Assembly: GCA_017436705.1 (NCBI GenBank)
Contig: JAFSCP010000014.1
Coordinates: 1 to 32,295 of the forward strand
Origin: Bacillota bacterium
GTDB taxonomy: Bacteria; Bacillota; Clostridia; Peptostreptococcales; Anaerovoracaceae
Direction: 5' to 3'
Length of the DNA: 32,295 nt
Shown: one piece after another, positions 15,542 to 23,588 of the stretch
Numbering within the stretch: position 1 is the stretch's first letter
Layout: each line of letters starts with the position of its first letter
Program-made: the position numbers and the translations under genes
Notes under the pieces: generated by a model
Seen by the model: only the letters and a program-made list of their open reading frames with translations
What the model was told of the DNA's origin: nothing
Databases searched by the model: none

Positions 15542-16699
15542 ATGCTACAGTTTGACACAAATTTAGAAAAATCAGCAGTGATTAAAGTTGTAGGCGTTGG
15601 CGGCGGCGGATGCAATGCGGTTAACCGCATGGTTGAAGCTGAACTTAAAGGCGTGGACTTTATTGCTGTTAATACAGATAGACAGGCCCTGAACAGATGC
15701 GTTGCAGAAACCAAGGTTCAGATAGGCGAAAAACTTACAAGAGGACTTGGTGCAGGTGCCAATCCGGAAGTCGGACAGAAGGCGGCAGAGGAAACTCTGG
15801 ACGAAATCACAGGACTTCTGGACGGTTCTGACATGGTCTTCATCACAGCAGGTATGGGCGGCGGTACCGGTACAGGTGCTGCACCGATCATTGCAAAGGC
15901 TGCAAAGGATATGGGTATCCTCACAGTAGGGGTTGTTACCAAGCCTTTCTCCTTCGAAGGTGCGAAGAGACGTAAACAGGCTGAACTGGGAATCAATTTC
16001 TTAAAGAAATATGTTGACTCACTGGTAATCGTTCCTAACGACAAACTCCTTGCAAACTGTGAAAAGAATACATCAATGATTCAGGCATTTGCCATGGCAG
16101 ACGATGTGCTCAGACAGGGGGTTCAGGGTATTTCAGACCTGATTTCCGACTTTGCACTTATCAACGTGGACTTCGCGGATGTCAAGTCAGTAATGACAGA
16201 CAGAGGCGTTGCTCACATGGGTGTTGGCCACGGCACAGGCGAAAACAGAGCTCAGGACGCAGTAAAGGCTGCCATCGAAAGCCCGCTTCTTGAAACTACA
16301 ATCAAGGGCGCCAAGGCAATTCTCCTTTACGTTTCCGGCGGTTACGACCTGGGAATGCTGGAAGTCAGCGAAATCGCAAACCTTGTTGAAGAACAGGCAG
16401 ACAGAGACTGTATCCTCATCTTCGGTGCTGCAGTAAACGAAGAAATGCAGGATGAAGTAGCAATTACAGTAATTGCTACAGGCTTCGATGAAGGTCTTGA
16501 AACCGCAGGTGCGGCAGGCGGCAATGCTCCTAAGGCAGAACCTGCTCCGCAGCAGCCAACAGGTCAGGGACTTGACGGATATGATGTATTCGGCAGAGTT
16601 GAAGGACTGGAAGGCACTGAAGTAACACTTCAGGATATTCTCAAGAGAGAAGAAGAGGAAAAGGGAAGTTCCAGATTTGAAATTCCAAGTTTCCTTTAA
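15542..16699 (+). CDS. ftsZ: Cell division GTPase FtsZ
   Basis: A 385-residue tubulin homologue that forms the Z-ring. The nucleotide-binding elements [14 protein letters not shown] and the tubulin signature GGGTGTG (residues 106-112) are intact, and [11 protein letters not shown] contains the T7 synergy loop needed for GTP hydrolysis. A short Pro/Gln linker leads to the conserved C-terminal peptide ending RFEIPSFL, the binding site for SepF/FtsA/ZapA-type partners. Codon use is strongly biased (AGA, GAA, CTT/CTC), as expected for high expression. It is the last dcw gene, followed by a terminator. Confidence 0.98.
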   Translation: MLQFDTNLEKSAVIKVVGVGGGGCNAVNRMVEAELKGVDFIAVNTDRQALNRCVAETKVQIGEKLTRGLGAGANPEVGQKAAEETLDEITGLLDGSDMVFITAGMGGGTGTGAAPIIAKAAKDMGILTVGVVTKPFSFEGAKRRKQAELGINFLKKYVDSLVIVPNDKLLANCEKNTSMIQAFAMADDVLRQGVQGISDLISDFALINVDFADVKSVMTDRGVAHMGVGHGTGENRAQDAVKAAIESPLLETTIKGAKAILLYVSGGYDLGMLEVSEIANLVEEQADRDCILIFGAAVNEEMQDEVAITVIATGFDEGLETAGAAGGNAPKAEPAPQQPTGQGLDGYDVFGRVEGLEGTEVTLQDILKREEEEKGSSRFEIPSFL

Positions 16700-16711
16700 A
16701 ATCAAAAATAT

Positions 16712-16735
16712 AAGCCGGCTTAACCGCCGGCTTTT
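16712..16735 (+). terminator. Terminator after ftsZ
   Basis: AAGCCGGC (16712-16719) pairs with GCCGGCTT (16726-16733) around TTAACC, followed by a short T run. It lies 13 nt after the ftsZ stop and marks the end of the dcw operon. Confidence 0.8.
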
Positions 16736-16760
16736 GGTGTAAATTACAGGTGGTCGCTTA

Positions 16761-17525
16761 ATGAGGAAAATTACTTCAAAAGACAACAAAATAGTGAAAT
16801 TATGTGAGCAGCTTTCTCAGAAAAAGTACAGAGACAAGCTGGCTCTCTACCTCATTGAAGGCGAAAACCTCATTGAGGAGGCCGTAAAGAACGGGGCCGA
16901 AATTCAGACCGTTCTTGTGCGCGAAGGATACTCGGGCAGGTTTTCGGGACTTGAAGAAGTGGCCTTCGCTTTAGACGAACGGTTATTTGCCCAGCTGGCA
17001 CAGACTGAAACCAGCCAGGGAATAATCGCAATAGTGAAGAAACCGCAGATTTCCCGGGAGCAGTTCATTGATGATGCAGGCGGGAATTTTGTCGTTCTGG
17101 ACAGGCTGCAGGATCCTGGCAATATCGGCACAATCCTGCGTACTGCAGATGCTGCAGGTTATAAACTTGCAGTGGTGATGAAAGGCACGGCTGATGTTTT
17201 CTCACCTAAGGTAGTAAGGGCGGCGACCGGTTCACTCTTTAGAATGCCGGTTGTTTTCATGGACTCCGAGGAAGAGCTCTTGGAATTTACCAGGGCAGCC
17301 GGCAAAAAACTGGTAGCGACCTGTTTCGACACGGATCTCTACTACTACGATGTGAACCTGAAGGACAATATCGCGCTCATAATCGGCAACGAGGGCAACG
17401 GTATTTCTGAAAGTCTCATCAGAAGCTCAGATGTGAAAATTAAAATTCCGATGCACGGCAGCATTGAGTCACTCAACGCTTCTGTAGCAGCAGGAATTCT
17501 GATGTATGAGGCTGTAAGGCCGTAA
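16761..17525 (+). CDS. SpoU/TrmH-family RNA 2'-O-methyltransferase
   Basis: A 254-residue SPOUT-class methyltransferase that modifies the 2'-OH of a ribose in rRNA or tRNA. The N-terminal SpoU substrate-binding domain (about 1-90, with LYLIEGENLIEEA) is followed by the knotted catalytic domain with three motifs: LQDPGNIGTILRTADAAG, ALIIGNEGNGIS and IPMHGSIESLNASVAAGI. The ATG follows AGGTGG by 7 nt. It sits just before pheS, a frequent arrangement in Clostridia. The exact target nucleotide (RlmB-, TsnR- or YsgA-like) cannot be told from sequence. Confidence 0.9.
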   Translation: MRKITSKDNKIVKLCEQLSQKKYRDKLALYLIEGENLIEEAVKNGAEIQTVLVREGYSGRFSGLEEVAFALDERLFAQLAQTETSQGIIAIVKKPQISREQFIDDAGGNFVVLDRLQDPGNIGTILRTADAAGYKLAVVMKGTADVFSPKVVRAATGSLFRMPVVFMDSEEELLEFTRAAGKKLVATCFDTDLYYYDVNLKDNIALIIGNEGNGISESLIRSSDVKIKIPMHGSIESLNASVAAGILMYEAVRP

Positions 17526-17571
17526 ATAAAACACGTTAAAAACTTAAAATTTAGGAAGGTATATAAGAAAA

Positions 17572-18594
17572 ATGCAAGCAAAATTACAGCAGATTTTAGA
17601 AGAATCTAAAGCACAGTTACAGGCTGCTGCTTCCGTTCAGGAAGCTGAAGATGTGAGAGTAAAGGTATTAGGTAAAAAGGGCGCTCTCACTGAAATCTTA
17701 AAATCCATGGGCAAACTTGCTCCGGAAGAAAGAAAGGAACTTGGTCAGGCTGCAAACCAGGTAAGAGCAGAAATCGAAGAACTCCTCGCAGAAACTTTTG
17801 CCAAGCTGAAGAGCGCTGCTCAGGAAGCCAAGTTCAGAGAAGAAAAAATCGACGTAACAGAACCTGGCAAGACAGTCAAGCTTGGTGCTAAGCACCCTGT
17901 TACAGTGACTATCGAAGAAATGTCCAAGGTATTCAAATCCATGGGCTTCACACTTACAGAAGGTCCTGAAGTTGAAACTGTTTTCAACAACTTCGATGCA
18001 CTCAACGCTGGTCCTAACCACCCTGCAAGAGACTGGACTGACACTTTCTATATCAGCGATGATGTTCTTCTGAGAACACAGACTTCTCCTGTACAGGTAA
18101 GAGTGCTTCAGAGCCAGGAACCGCCTATCAGAGTATTTGCTCCGGGCAGAACTTTCAGATGCGACACTGCTGACGCAACTCACTCCCCTATGTTCCACCA
18201 GGTTGAAGGCCTCGTAGTTGACGAAGGCATCACTATGGCTGACCTCAAGGGCGTTCTGGACAGCTTTGCCAAGCAGATGTTCGGTTCAGAAACTAAGACT
18301 AAGTTCAGACCACACCACTTCCCATTCACAGAACCTTCTGCTGAAATGGACGTATCCTGCTTCAAGTGCGGCGGCAGAGGCTGCAGAGTATGCAAGGGCA
18401 GCGGCTGGATTGAAATCCTCGGCTGCGGTATGGTTCACCCTAACGTACTTAAAGTTGGCGGAATCGATACTGAAAAGTACACCGGTTTTGCTTTCGGCGT
18501 AGGTGTAGAACGTGTAGCAATGCTCAAGTACGGAATCGATGATATCAGACTTATGTACGAAAACGACATGAGATTCATCGAACAGTTCAAGTAA
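17572..18594 (+). CDS. pheS: Phenylalanine-tRNA ligase alpha subunit PheS
   Basis: A 340-residue catalytic subunit of the alpha2beta2 class II synthetase that charges tRNA-Phe. The N-terminal coiled coil (about 1-90) is followed by class II core motifs: NFDALNAGPNHPARDWTDTF, the FRPHHFPFTEPSAEMDV segment, and motif 3 GFAFGVGVERVAMLKYGI. Four cysteines (about 263, 266, 271, 274) form the zinc-like CFKCGGRGCRVC block present in many bacterial PheS. AGGAAGG lies 12 nt upstream of the ATG, somewhat far. Codon use is highly biased. Confidence 0.97.
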   Translation: MQAKLQQILEESKAQLQAAASVQEAEDVRVKVLGKKGALTEILKSMGKLAPEERKELGQAANQVRAEIEELLAETFAKLKSAAQEAKFREEKIDVTEPGKTVKLGAKHPVTVTIEEMSKVFKSMGFTLTEGPEVETVFNNFDALNAGPNHPARDWTDTFYISDDVLLRTQTSPVQVRVLQSQEPPIRVFAPGRTFRCDTADATHSPMFHQVEGLVVDEGITMADLKGVLDSFAKQMFGSETKTKFRPHHFPFTEPSAEMDVSCFKCGGRGCRVCKGSGWIEILGCGMVHPNVLKVGGIDTEKYTGFAFGVGVERVAMLKYGIDDIRLMYENDMRFIEQFK

Positions 18595-18615
18595 TTTCAG
18601 GAGGATATAGTAAAA

Positions 18616-21078
18616 ATGATAGTATCATTAGAATGGTTAAAAGATTATACAGAAGTTAATGTAAGCCCTGAAGAATTCTGCGAAAGAATGATTATGTCCG
18701 GCTCCAACCTTGAAACTATGGAAATGGTTGGTCATGAAATGTCCGGCGTAGTAGTGGGCAAGATTGAAAAGATTGAAAAGCACCCTGACGCTGACAAGCT
18801 TGTAGTATGCCAGCTCAACGTTGGTCAGGAAGAACTGGTTCAGATTGTAACCGGTGCATCCAACGTTTTTGAAGGTGCATATGTTCCTGTTGCTCTTCAC
18901 GGCAGCAGAATCCCAGGTCCTCTTCACGGACAGCCAAAGGTTGAAGGCGGCGTAAAGATTACTAAGGGCAAGCTGAGAGGCGTTGTTTCCAACGGTATGC
19001 TCTGCTCCTTCAGCGAACTCGGTTTTGAAGACAAGGTAGTTCCTGTAACTCAGAGAGACGGTATCTGGATTCTTGAGAAAGAATATCCTGTAGGTACTGA
19101 TTTTGCTGAAACTATGGAACTCAAGGATGCCATTATCGACTTCGAAATCACACCTAACAGACCTGACTGCCTTTCCATGGTAGGTATGGCAAGAGAAGCT
19201 GCAGCAACTTTCGGAACTGAGCTTCACCACCCTGAAACAAAGTGCGAAAAGGAAGAAGGCGATGTAAACGACTACATTTCCGTAGAAGTAAAGTCCGACC
19301 TCTGCAAGCGCTATACAGCAAGAGTTATCAAGGATGTCAAGGTTGAACAGTCACCATGGTGGTTACAGAGAAGACTGATCCATGCAGGCATGAGACCTAT
19401 CAACAACATCGTAGACATTACAAACTTCGTAATGCTTGAATACGGCCAGCCTCTCCACGCTTTCGACATCAACAGCGTTGCAGGTGCAAAGATTATCGTT
19501 GACGTTGCGCAGGAAGACGAAAAGTTCACAACTCTGGACGGCACAGAAAGAACTCTTGACGACCAGATGCTCATGATCAAGGACGCAGAAAAGTCCATCG
19601 GTATTGCCGGCGTAATGGGCGGTCTCAACTCCGAAATCGAAGAAACTACAAAGACAGTTATTCTGGAATCCGCAAACTTCCTTGGCAACAGTGTAAGAAC
19701 TACTGCCAAGAGACTGGTTCTCAGAACTGAAGCATCCGCACGTTATGAAAAAGTTATCGACCCTAACCTCTGTAAGGAAGCTTCCGACAGATTCTGCCAC
19801 CTGGTAGAACTCATCGGTGCAGGTACAGTAGTTGGCGGCTGCATTGATATTTATCCAAACCCTGAAGAAGCAAAGACTGTACGCGCAAGAGTAAGCAGAA
19901 TCAACAACGTTCTCGGTATCCAGCTTACAAGAGAGCAGATGGTTGCTTATCTGACAAGCCTTGAAATGAAGGTTGAAGGCGAAGGCGACGAAATGCTGGT
20001 AACTGCTCCTACAGTAAGACAGGACATGGAAATCGAAGAAGACGTAATCGAAGAAATCGCAAGACTTTACGGCTACGACAACCTTCCTGTAACTATTCCT
20101 AAGGGCAACAACGAAGCAAGCCAGACTTACGAAAGAGATATCAAGGACCTTGCAAGAGAAACTATGTGCGCTATGGGTGCAAACGAAATCCAGACTTACT
20201 CCTTCGTAAGCCCTAAGGAAATCGACAAGGTAAGAATTGCAGAAGACTCATGGGAAAGAGCCTTCGTAAAGATTCTCAACCCACTGGGCGAAGATACATC
20301 CGTTATGAGAACTATCCTTACTCCGCAGATGCTGGAAGTAATGGGCAGAAACTTCTCAAGAAATCTGGAAAGCATGAGAGCTTTCGAAATCGGTAATACT
20401 TTCATGGACAACGTGCTCAATCCAAAGGCTCTTCCATACGAAAGTGACAACCTCTGCATTGGTATGTACGGCAAGGAAGAAGACTTCTTCACTCTCAAGG
20501 GTGTAGTTGTTGAACTTCTTAACAAGCTTGGAATCAGAGACATCCAGTTCATCGCTGAATCCGAATACGGCGTATATCACCCAGGCAGATGCGCAAGAAT
20601 CGTTGCAATTCACATGGCTGAGCTTGAAAACGGTCCTGCTGAAGAAGAAGTTGAACTCGGCATCATGGGTGAAGTTCACCCTGAAGTTGCAGATGCTTAC
20701 GGCATCGGCACACGCTGCTACACTTGCGAGCTCATGTTCGAAAACGTAACTGAACTTGCAAATACAACTAAGGCTTACACTCAGCTTCCTAAGTACCCTG
20801 CAATGGTAAGAGACATCGCTCTCGTTGCTGACGAAGAAATGACAGTTGGCCAGATCGAAGCGGTTATCACTGAAGCAGGTACAGAACTTCTCAGAAGCGT
20901 TAAGCTTTTCGACATCTACCGCGGCAAGCAGGTTGAAGAAGGCAAGAAGTCCATGGCATTCTCCCTGACTTACAGAGCAGCAGACAGAACTCTTACAGAC
21001 GAAGACGTTCAGGCTGTACACGGCGTAGTTCTTGAAGCACTGAGAGAAAAACTGGGAGTTACACTCAGAGAAATGTAA
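18616..21078 (+). CDS. pheT: Phenylalanine-tRNA ligase beta subunit PheT
   Basis: An 820-residue beta subunit. Domains in order: EMAP-type tRNA-binding domain (about 40-155, VGKIEKIEKHPDADKLVVCQ), B3/B4 editing domain (about 210-390), B5 (about 415-485, VLGIQLTREQM), a catalytically inactive class II-like core (about 490-690), and the FDX-ACB anticodon-binding domain (about 720-818, starting YTQLPKYPAMVRDIALV). Full length. AGGAGG (18599-18604) precedes the ATG by 11 nt, 21 nt after pheS. A large palindrome starts 2 nt after the stop. Confidence 0.97.
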   Translation: MIVSLEWLKDYTEVNVSPEEFCERMIMSGSNLETMEMVGHEMSGVVVGKIEKIEKHPDADKLVVCQLNVGQEELVQIVTGASNVFEGAYVPVALHGSRIPGPLHGQPKVEGGVKITKGKLRGVVSNGMLCSFSELGFEDKVVPVTQRDGIWILEKEYPVGTDFAETMELKDAIIDFEITPNRPDCLSMVGMAREAAATFGTELHHPETKCEKEEGDVNDYISVEVKSDLCKRYTARVIKDVKVEQSPWWLQRRLIHAGMRPINNIVDITNFVMLEYGQPLHAFDINSVAGAKIIVDVAQEDEKFTTLDGTERTLDDQMLMIKDAEKSIGIAGVMGGLNSEIEETTKTVILESANFLGNSVRTTAKRLVLRTEASARYEKVIDPNLCKEASDRFCHLVELIGAGTVVGGCIDIYPNPEEAKTVRARVSRINNVLGIQLTREQMVAYLTSLEMKVEGEGDEMLVTAPTVRQDMEIEEDVIEEIARLYGYDNLPVTIPKGNNEASQTYERDIKDLARETMCAMGANEIQTYSFVSPKEIDKVRIAEDSWERAFVKILNPLGEDTSVMRTILTPQMLEVMGRNFSRNLESMRAFEIGNTFMDNVLNPKALPYESDNLCIGMYGKEEDFFTLKGVVVELLNKLGIRDIQFIAESEYGVYHPGRCARIVAIHMAELENGPAEEEVELGIMGEVHPEVADAYGIGTRCYTCELMFENVTELANTTKAYTQLPKYPAMVRDIALVADEEMTVGQIEAVITEAGTELLRSVKLFDIYRGKQVEEGKKSMAFSLTYRAADRTLTDEDVQAVHGVVLEALREKLGVTLREM

Positions 21079-21080
21079 TC

Positions 21081-21268
21081 AATTATAAATGCATATTGTT
21101 CACTGGTCCTCGGTGTGGGAAACAGCACTAATACGCAGCTTTATCCACAGAGAATCTGACAAACTCGCTGTCGCTCAGACAGTGTCAGATTCTTAGCTGT
21201 GCATATGCGCTGCTTAATTAGCTGTTTCAGCCACCCCTGCGAAAACGTTCACAATATGATTTATAATT
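21081..21268. repeat. 188-nt imperfect palindrome after pheT
   Basis: The two ends AATTATAAAT (21081-21090) and ATTTATAATT (21259-21268) match, and CATATTGT (21092-21099) pairs with ACAATATG (21251-21258). Moving inwards: AAACAGC (21120-21126) with GCTGTTT (21221-21227), TAAT with ATTA, GCAGC (21135-21139) with GCTGC (21209-21213), CACAG (21146-21150) with CTGTG (21197-21201), AGAATCTGACA (21151-21161) with TGTCAGATTCT (21183-21193), and CTGTC with GACAG around loop GCTCA. No U run follows. It could be a MITE-like mobile palindrome or a structured RNA. Confidence 0.8.
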
Positions 21269-21292
21269 ATGATGGAGGAATAGAAAACAGGG

Positions 21293-21475
21293 ATGGATAT
21301 TATTTTCAAAGCATTGGGAAAAATTCTGAATCTTTTTATGGGTGTAAAGCTTTATGATATCTATAAAAAAGGTGACCAGAAAAAATACAACCGTATACAT
21401 GGTATATTGATTCTGTGTGCAATTATCCTATTGTTTGGAAGTCTGTTTGTTTTCGGCATTCTTGAGTACCTGTAG
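21293..21475 (+). CDS. Tiny single-pass membrane protein, unknown function
   Basis: A 60-residue peptide with an amphipathic basic first half (MDIIFKALGKILNLFMGVKL) and one transmembrane helix at residues about 37-57 (GILILCAIILLFGSLFVFGI). The best binding site, GGAGG, is 14 nt before the ATG, longer than ideal. No family is recognised. It lies between the large palindrome and the alternating hairpins, so it could be real or a chance frame; the clear amphipathic-plus-helix structure favours real. Confidence 0.5.
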   Translation: MDIIFKALGKILNLFMGVKLYDIYKKGDQKKYNRIHGILILCAIILLFGSLFVFGILEYL

Positions 21476-21482
21476 CACCAAG

Positions 21483-21555
21483 GCGGACAAATTAACAAAT
21501 AATATGATGTTTTGTCCGCAGTTTCGTAAGATTCTGCGGACAAAACTGACTTTTT
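21483..21555 (+). promoter_or_regulatory. Mutually exclusive hairpins, attenuator-like
   Basis: Segment 1 GCGGACAAA (21483-21491) can pair with segment 2 TTTGTCCGC (21511-21519). Segment 2, extended (GTTTTGTCCGCAG, 21509-21521), pairs better with segment 3 (CTGCGGACAAAAC, 21534-21546) in a 13-bp stem followed by TGACTTTTTG, which resembles a terminator. The 1:2 and 2:3 pairings exclude each other. It lies downstream of the tiny gene and upstream of the YcxB-like gene. Regulation is inferred from the fold only. Confidence 0.6.
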
Positions 21556-21565
21556 GAAAAGACTG

Positions 21566-21602
21566 AAAAAAGACGATTTGGCGGACAAAAATCGTTTTCT
21601 TT
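21566..21602 (+). terminator. Second hairpin with GGCGGACAA loop
   Basis: Bases 21566-21579 pair with 21589-21602 (CGATTT with AAATCG, then A/T pairs with one G-U and one mismatch) around the loop GGCGGACAA. The 3' arm is U-rich (TTTTCTTT), so it may end transcription arriving from upstream. The loop repeats the motif seen three times just upstream (once inverted). Confidence 0.5.
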
Positions 21603-21613
21603 GAGTGTTTTGA

Positions 21614-21637
21614 CCGCGTGTAAAAATATTACAGCGG
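21614..21637 (+). promoter_or_regulatory. Operator-like dyad upstream of the YcxB-like gene
   Basis: CCGC (21614-21617) with GCGG (21634-21637) and TGTAA (21619-21623) with TTACA (21629-21633) form a dyad with one unpaired G and an AAATA centre. It overlaps TTGACC at 21610-21615, a possible -35, though no well-spaced -10 is seen. Repressor binding is a guess. Confidence 0.35.
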
Positions 21638-21667
21638 CATATTTTTAAATCAGAAAGGGTAACAGCA

Positions 21668-22165
21668 ATGTACGAATCAACAGGAACAGTCAATGAGAAG
21701 ATGCTCAGAGGCATCAAGAAATTTATGATGAAAAAGAGACAGAAGGTCGTTTATGGGCTGGCAATTATTTTCTGCCTGTGGATGGTTTTCTCAAAAATAG
21801 TGGATAAGGATTATTACCAGGTGGTTGTTTATCTGGCAGCTATCGGACTGGTGCTGACTGCAATGTGGTTTGTGGTGGAAAGAAGTATCCGCGTGACTCT
21901 TGACCGCTGGATTGATGTGGGTGGAACACCTGAAGCGATGTATACGACACGTTTCGACGATTACGGCATATATATGAAAAACCACACAACCGGCCAGGAA
22001 GGGCTCATTGAATATGAAGAAATCGCTGACTTTTATGTAAATAAGGACGCAATGTTTCTTTTTACAAAGAGCGGTGCTTTTCTGGTAGTATTTCCGCAGA
22101 AGGCGCCATTCAGCGAAATTCTCGGTTATCTGGAACACAACGTAAGAACAAGCATCAAGTGGTAG
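21668..22165 (+). CDS. YcxB-like membrane protein
   Basis: A 165-residue protein with a basic N-terminus, two transmembrane helices (about 26-42 and 50-70), and a soluble C-terminal domain. That domain runs from F-x-D-Y-G-I to the end and has the pattern of the YcxB family: a beta strand, IEYEEIADFYVNKDAMFLF, a short loop, and VVFPQKAPF before a helix. AAAGGGT lies about 8 nt before the ATG. Function is unknown for the family. It starts a small gene group that ends at 23004. Confidence 0.75.
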   Translation: MYESTGTVNEKMLRGIKKFMMKKRQKVVYGLAIIFCLWMVFSKIVDKDYYQVVVYLAAIGLVLTAMWFVVERSIRVTLDRWIDVGGTPEAMYTTRFDDYGIYMKNHTTGQEGLIEYEEIADFYVNKDAMFLFTKSGAFLVVFPQKAPFSEILGYLEHNVRTSIKW

Positions 22166-22183
22166 TCTGAGGGGGAGAGAGAT

Positions 22184-22678
22184 TTGAGCAGTTATATGTT
22201 TATAGCAGCGGACTATCCGCTGGAGGAAAGGGAATACCAGAGGCCGCAGTCAATCATCATTGAAACCGACGGCGACAATGTGATTGTAAAAGCCAGCGAA
22301 GATGATCCGGATTTCTGCGTTTTCAAGGCTGATGATGGCCTGGCAGCGCAGGTGCTTTCGCAGAAGAAATATTACTTTGAACTGTGTTATGACAAACTCA
22401 GCCTGCAGGGCAGGTGTGAACTTGCAGAATACATAAAGGCGAACCTTTTACCGGGAAATGAACTGGAACTCTGGAGTGTATGGCTTGGCGGCGATGAAGA
22501 TGAAACAAGCGTGGAATACTGGGAAGTTCCTGCAGACAAGTTTTGTGAAGCAGATATAGCGGAGTGGGATTCCTGCCGTCCGTGGATGCCGGAGTATATA
22601 GACCTGAAGTCCTGCGAAGGTCAGCCGGAGCAGTGGATTGAGCGATTTACCCAGTACTGTATGATAATAAAAGGTTAG
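22184..22678 (+). CDS. Acidic cytoplasmic protein, unknown function
   Basis: A 164-residue, strongly acidic protein (many D, E) with no signal or membrane segment. TTG at 22184 follows AGGGGGA (22170-22176) by 7 nt; the in-frame ATG at 22196 has no binding site at the right distance. Aromatic-rich patches (YYFELCYDKLSL, ELWSVWLGGDEDE, VEYWEVP) suggest a compact alpha/beta fold. I do not recognise it. It lies 18 nt after the YcxB-like gene and 11 nt before the DUF3784 gene, so the three are probably co-transcribed. Confidence 0.75.
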   Translation: MSSYMFIAADYPLEEREYQRPQSIIIETDGDNVIVKASEDDPDFCVFKADDGLAAQVLSQKKYYFELCYDKLSLQGRCELAEYIKANLLPGNELELWSVWLGGDEDETSVEYWEVPADKFCEADIAEWDSCRPWMPEYIDLKSCEGQPEQWIERFTQYCMIIKG

Positions 22679-22689
22679 GAGGTGCAGCA

Positions 22690-23004
22690 ATGCTTTTAAT
22701 AGTTCACATTGCTATGATGGCGATGATGATCCTTCTTGGTATTGTGTTTATGTCCGGCAAAGGCGCCTGGCTCATAGCGGGCTACAATACATCATCTGCA
22801 TACGAAAAATCAAGAACAGACGAAAAGGCTCTCTGCAGATTCATGGGCAGGAGTATGTTCGTTCTGGCGGCGTGCTGGATACCGATATGCCTCAGCGCAG
22901 TCATTGATAAAATGTGGCTTCTGTGGGCAGGACTCGGCCTGTTTTTCATCGCAGTAATGGTGATAGTAATTTACGCAAACACCGGAAACCGTTTCCGGAA
23001 GTAG
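22690..23004 (+). CDS. DUF3784-family membrane protein
   Basis: A 104-residue protein with three transmembrane segments (about 1-21, 55-72 and 75-96). The loop FMSGKGAWLIAGYNT followed by DEKALCRFMG is the typical signature of DUF3784, a family of small Firmicutes membrane proteins with no known function. AGGAGGT (22676-22682) precedes the ATG by 7 nt. The end of the gene contains CCGGAA/TTCCGG, a possible small hairpin without a T run. Confidence 0.85.
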   Translation: MLLIVHIAMMAMMILLGIVFMSGKGAWLIAGYNTSSAYEKSRTDEKALCRFMGRSMFVLAACWIPICLSAVIDKMWLLWAGLGLFFIAVMVIVIYANTGNRFRK

Positions 23005-23114
23005 AATTGCAAATAGAGCCGCGGGTTGATACTGCTTCCTGCGACGAGGACTAAGTGAGCAATATGTTAACAGGCTGCTGCAAACAGCTGATAAAAGAGC
23101 AAAGGAGATTGAAA

Positions 23115-23585
23115 ATGGCAGACAACAAAGTAAAAGTTAAAATCTACGGTCAGGAGTACACAATCTCCGGCGAAAGAGACGAACAGACAATCATTGAAAT
23201 TGCTGAATATGTAGATACTAAGATGAGAGAAATCAGCCGTTTCTTTTCTTCAACTGTGCCGGGTTCACTGGCGGTTCTTTCTGCGGTAAACATCGCTGAT
23301 GAACTTTTTGATGCAAGAGAAGAAGCTGCGAAAATCAGAGAAGAAAAGGCGCAGCTGGAAAGAGACGCTGAAAACTATATGAAGATGTGGGACGAAGCAA
23401 AGAAGAGTTTTGCGTCCTACAAGGAAGGGGCCAGCAAGGCCAGCGAAGATATGAAGGAGCTTGAAGACAAGTGCCGCGCTCTGGAAGAACGCTGCAGCGA
23501 GTTCGAAAGCTCATACTTTGATGTTCAGATGGAAAACATCAGACTCAAGGATCAGCTTGAAAAAATCAGAAAGGTTTACGAATAA
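23115..23585 (+). CDS. zapA: Cell division protein ZapA
   Basis: A 156-residue protein. The N-terminal ZapA domain (about 1-75: VKVKIYGQEYTISGERDEQTIIEIAEYVD) promotes FtsZ bundling. A long coiled coil follows (about 75-156) rich in E, K and A. Standard ZapA is near 100 residues; the extended coil is usual in Clostridia. The ATG follows AGGAG by 7 nt; the in-frame start at 23055 lies in a poorly coding leader and is rejected. The stop is 3 nt before the mutS2 start codon. Confidence 0.85.
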   Translation: MADNKVKVKIYGQEYTISGERDEQTIIEIAEYVDTKMREISRFFSSTVPGSLAVLSAVNIADELFDAREEAAKIREEKAQLERDAENYMKMWDEAKKSFASYKEGASKASEDMKELEDKCRALEERCSEFESSYFDVQMENIRLKDQLEKIRKVYE

Positions 23586-23588
23586 TCA

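Noticed and set aside
17526-17571. T-box riboswitch before pheS
   Set aside because: The gap is only 46 nt, too short for a T-box, and no T-box sequence or terminator is seen.
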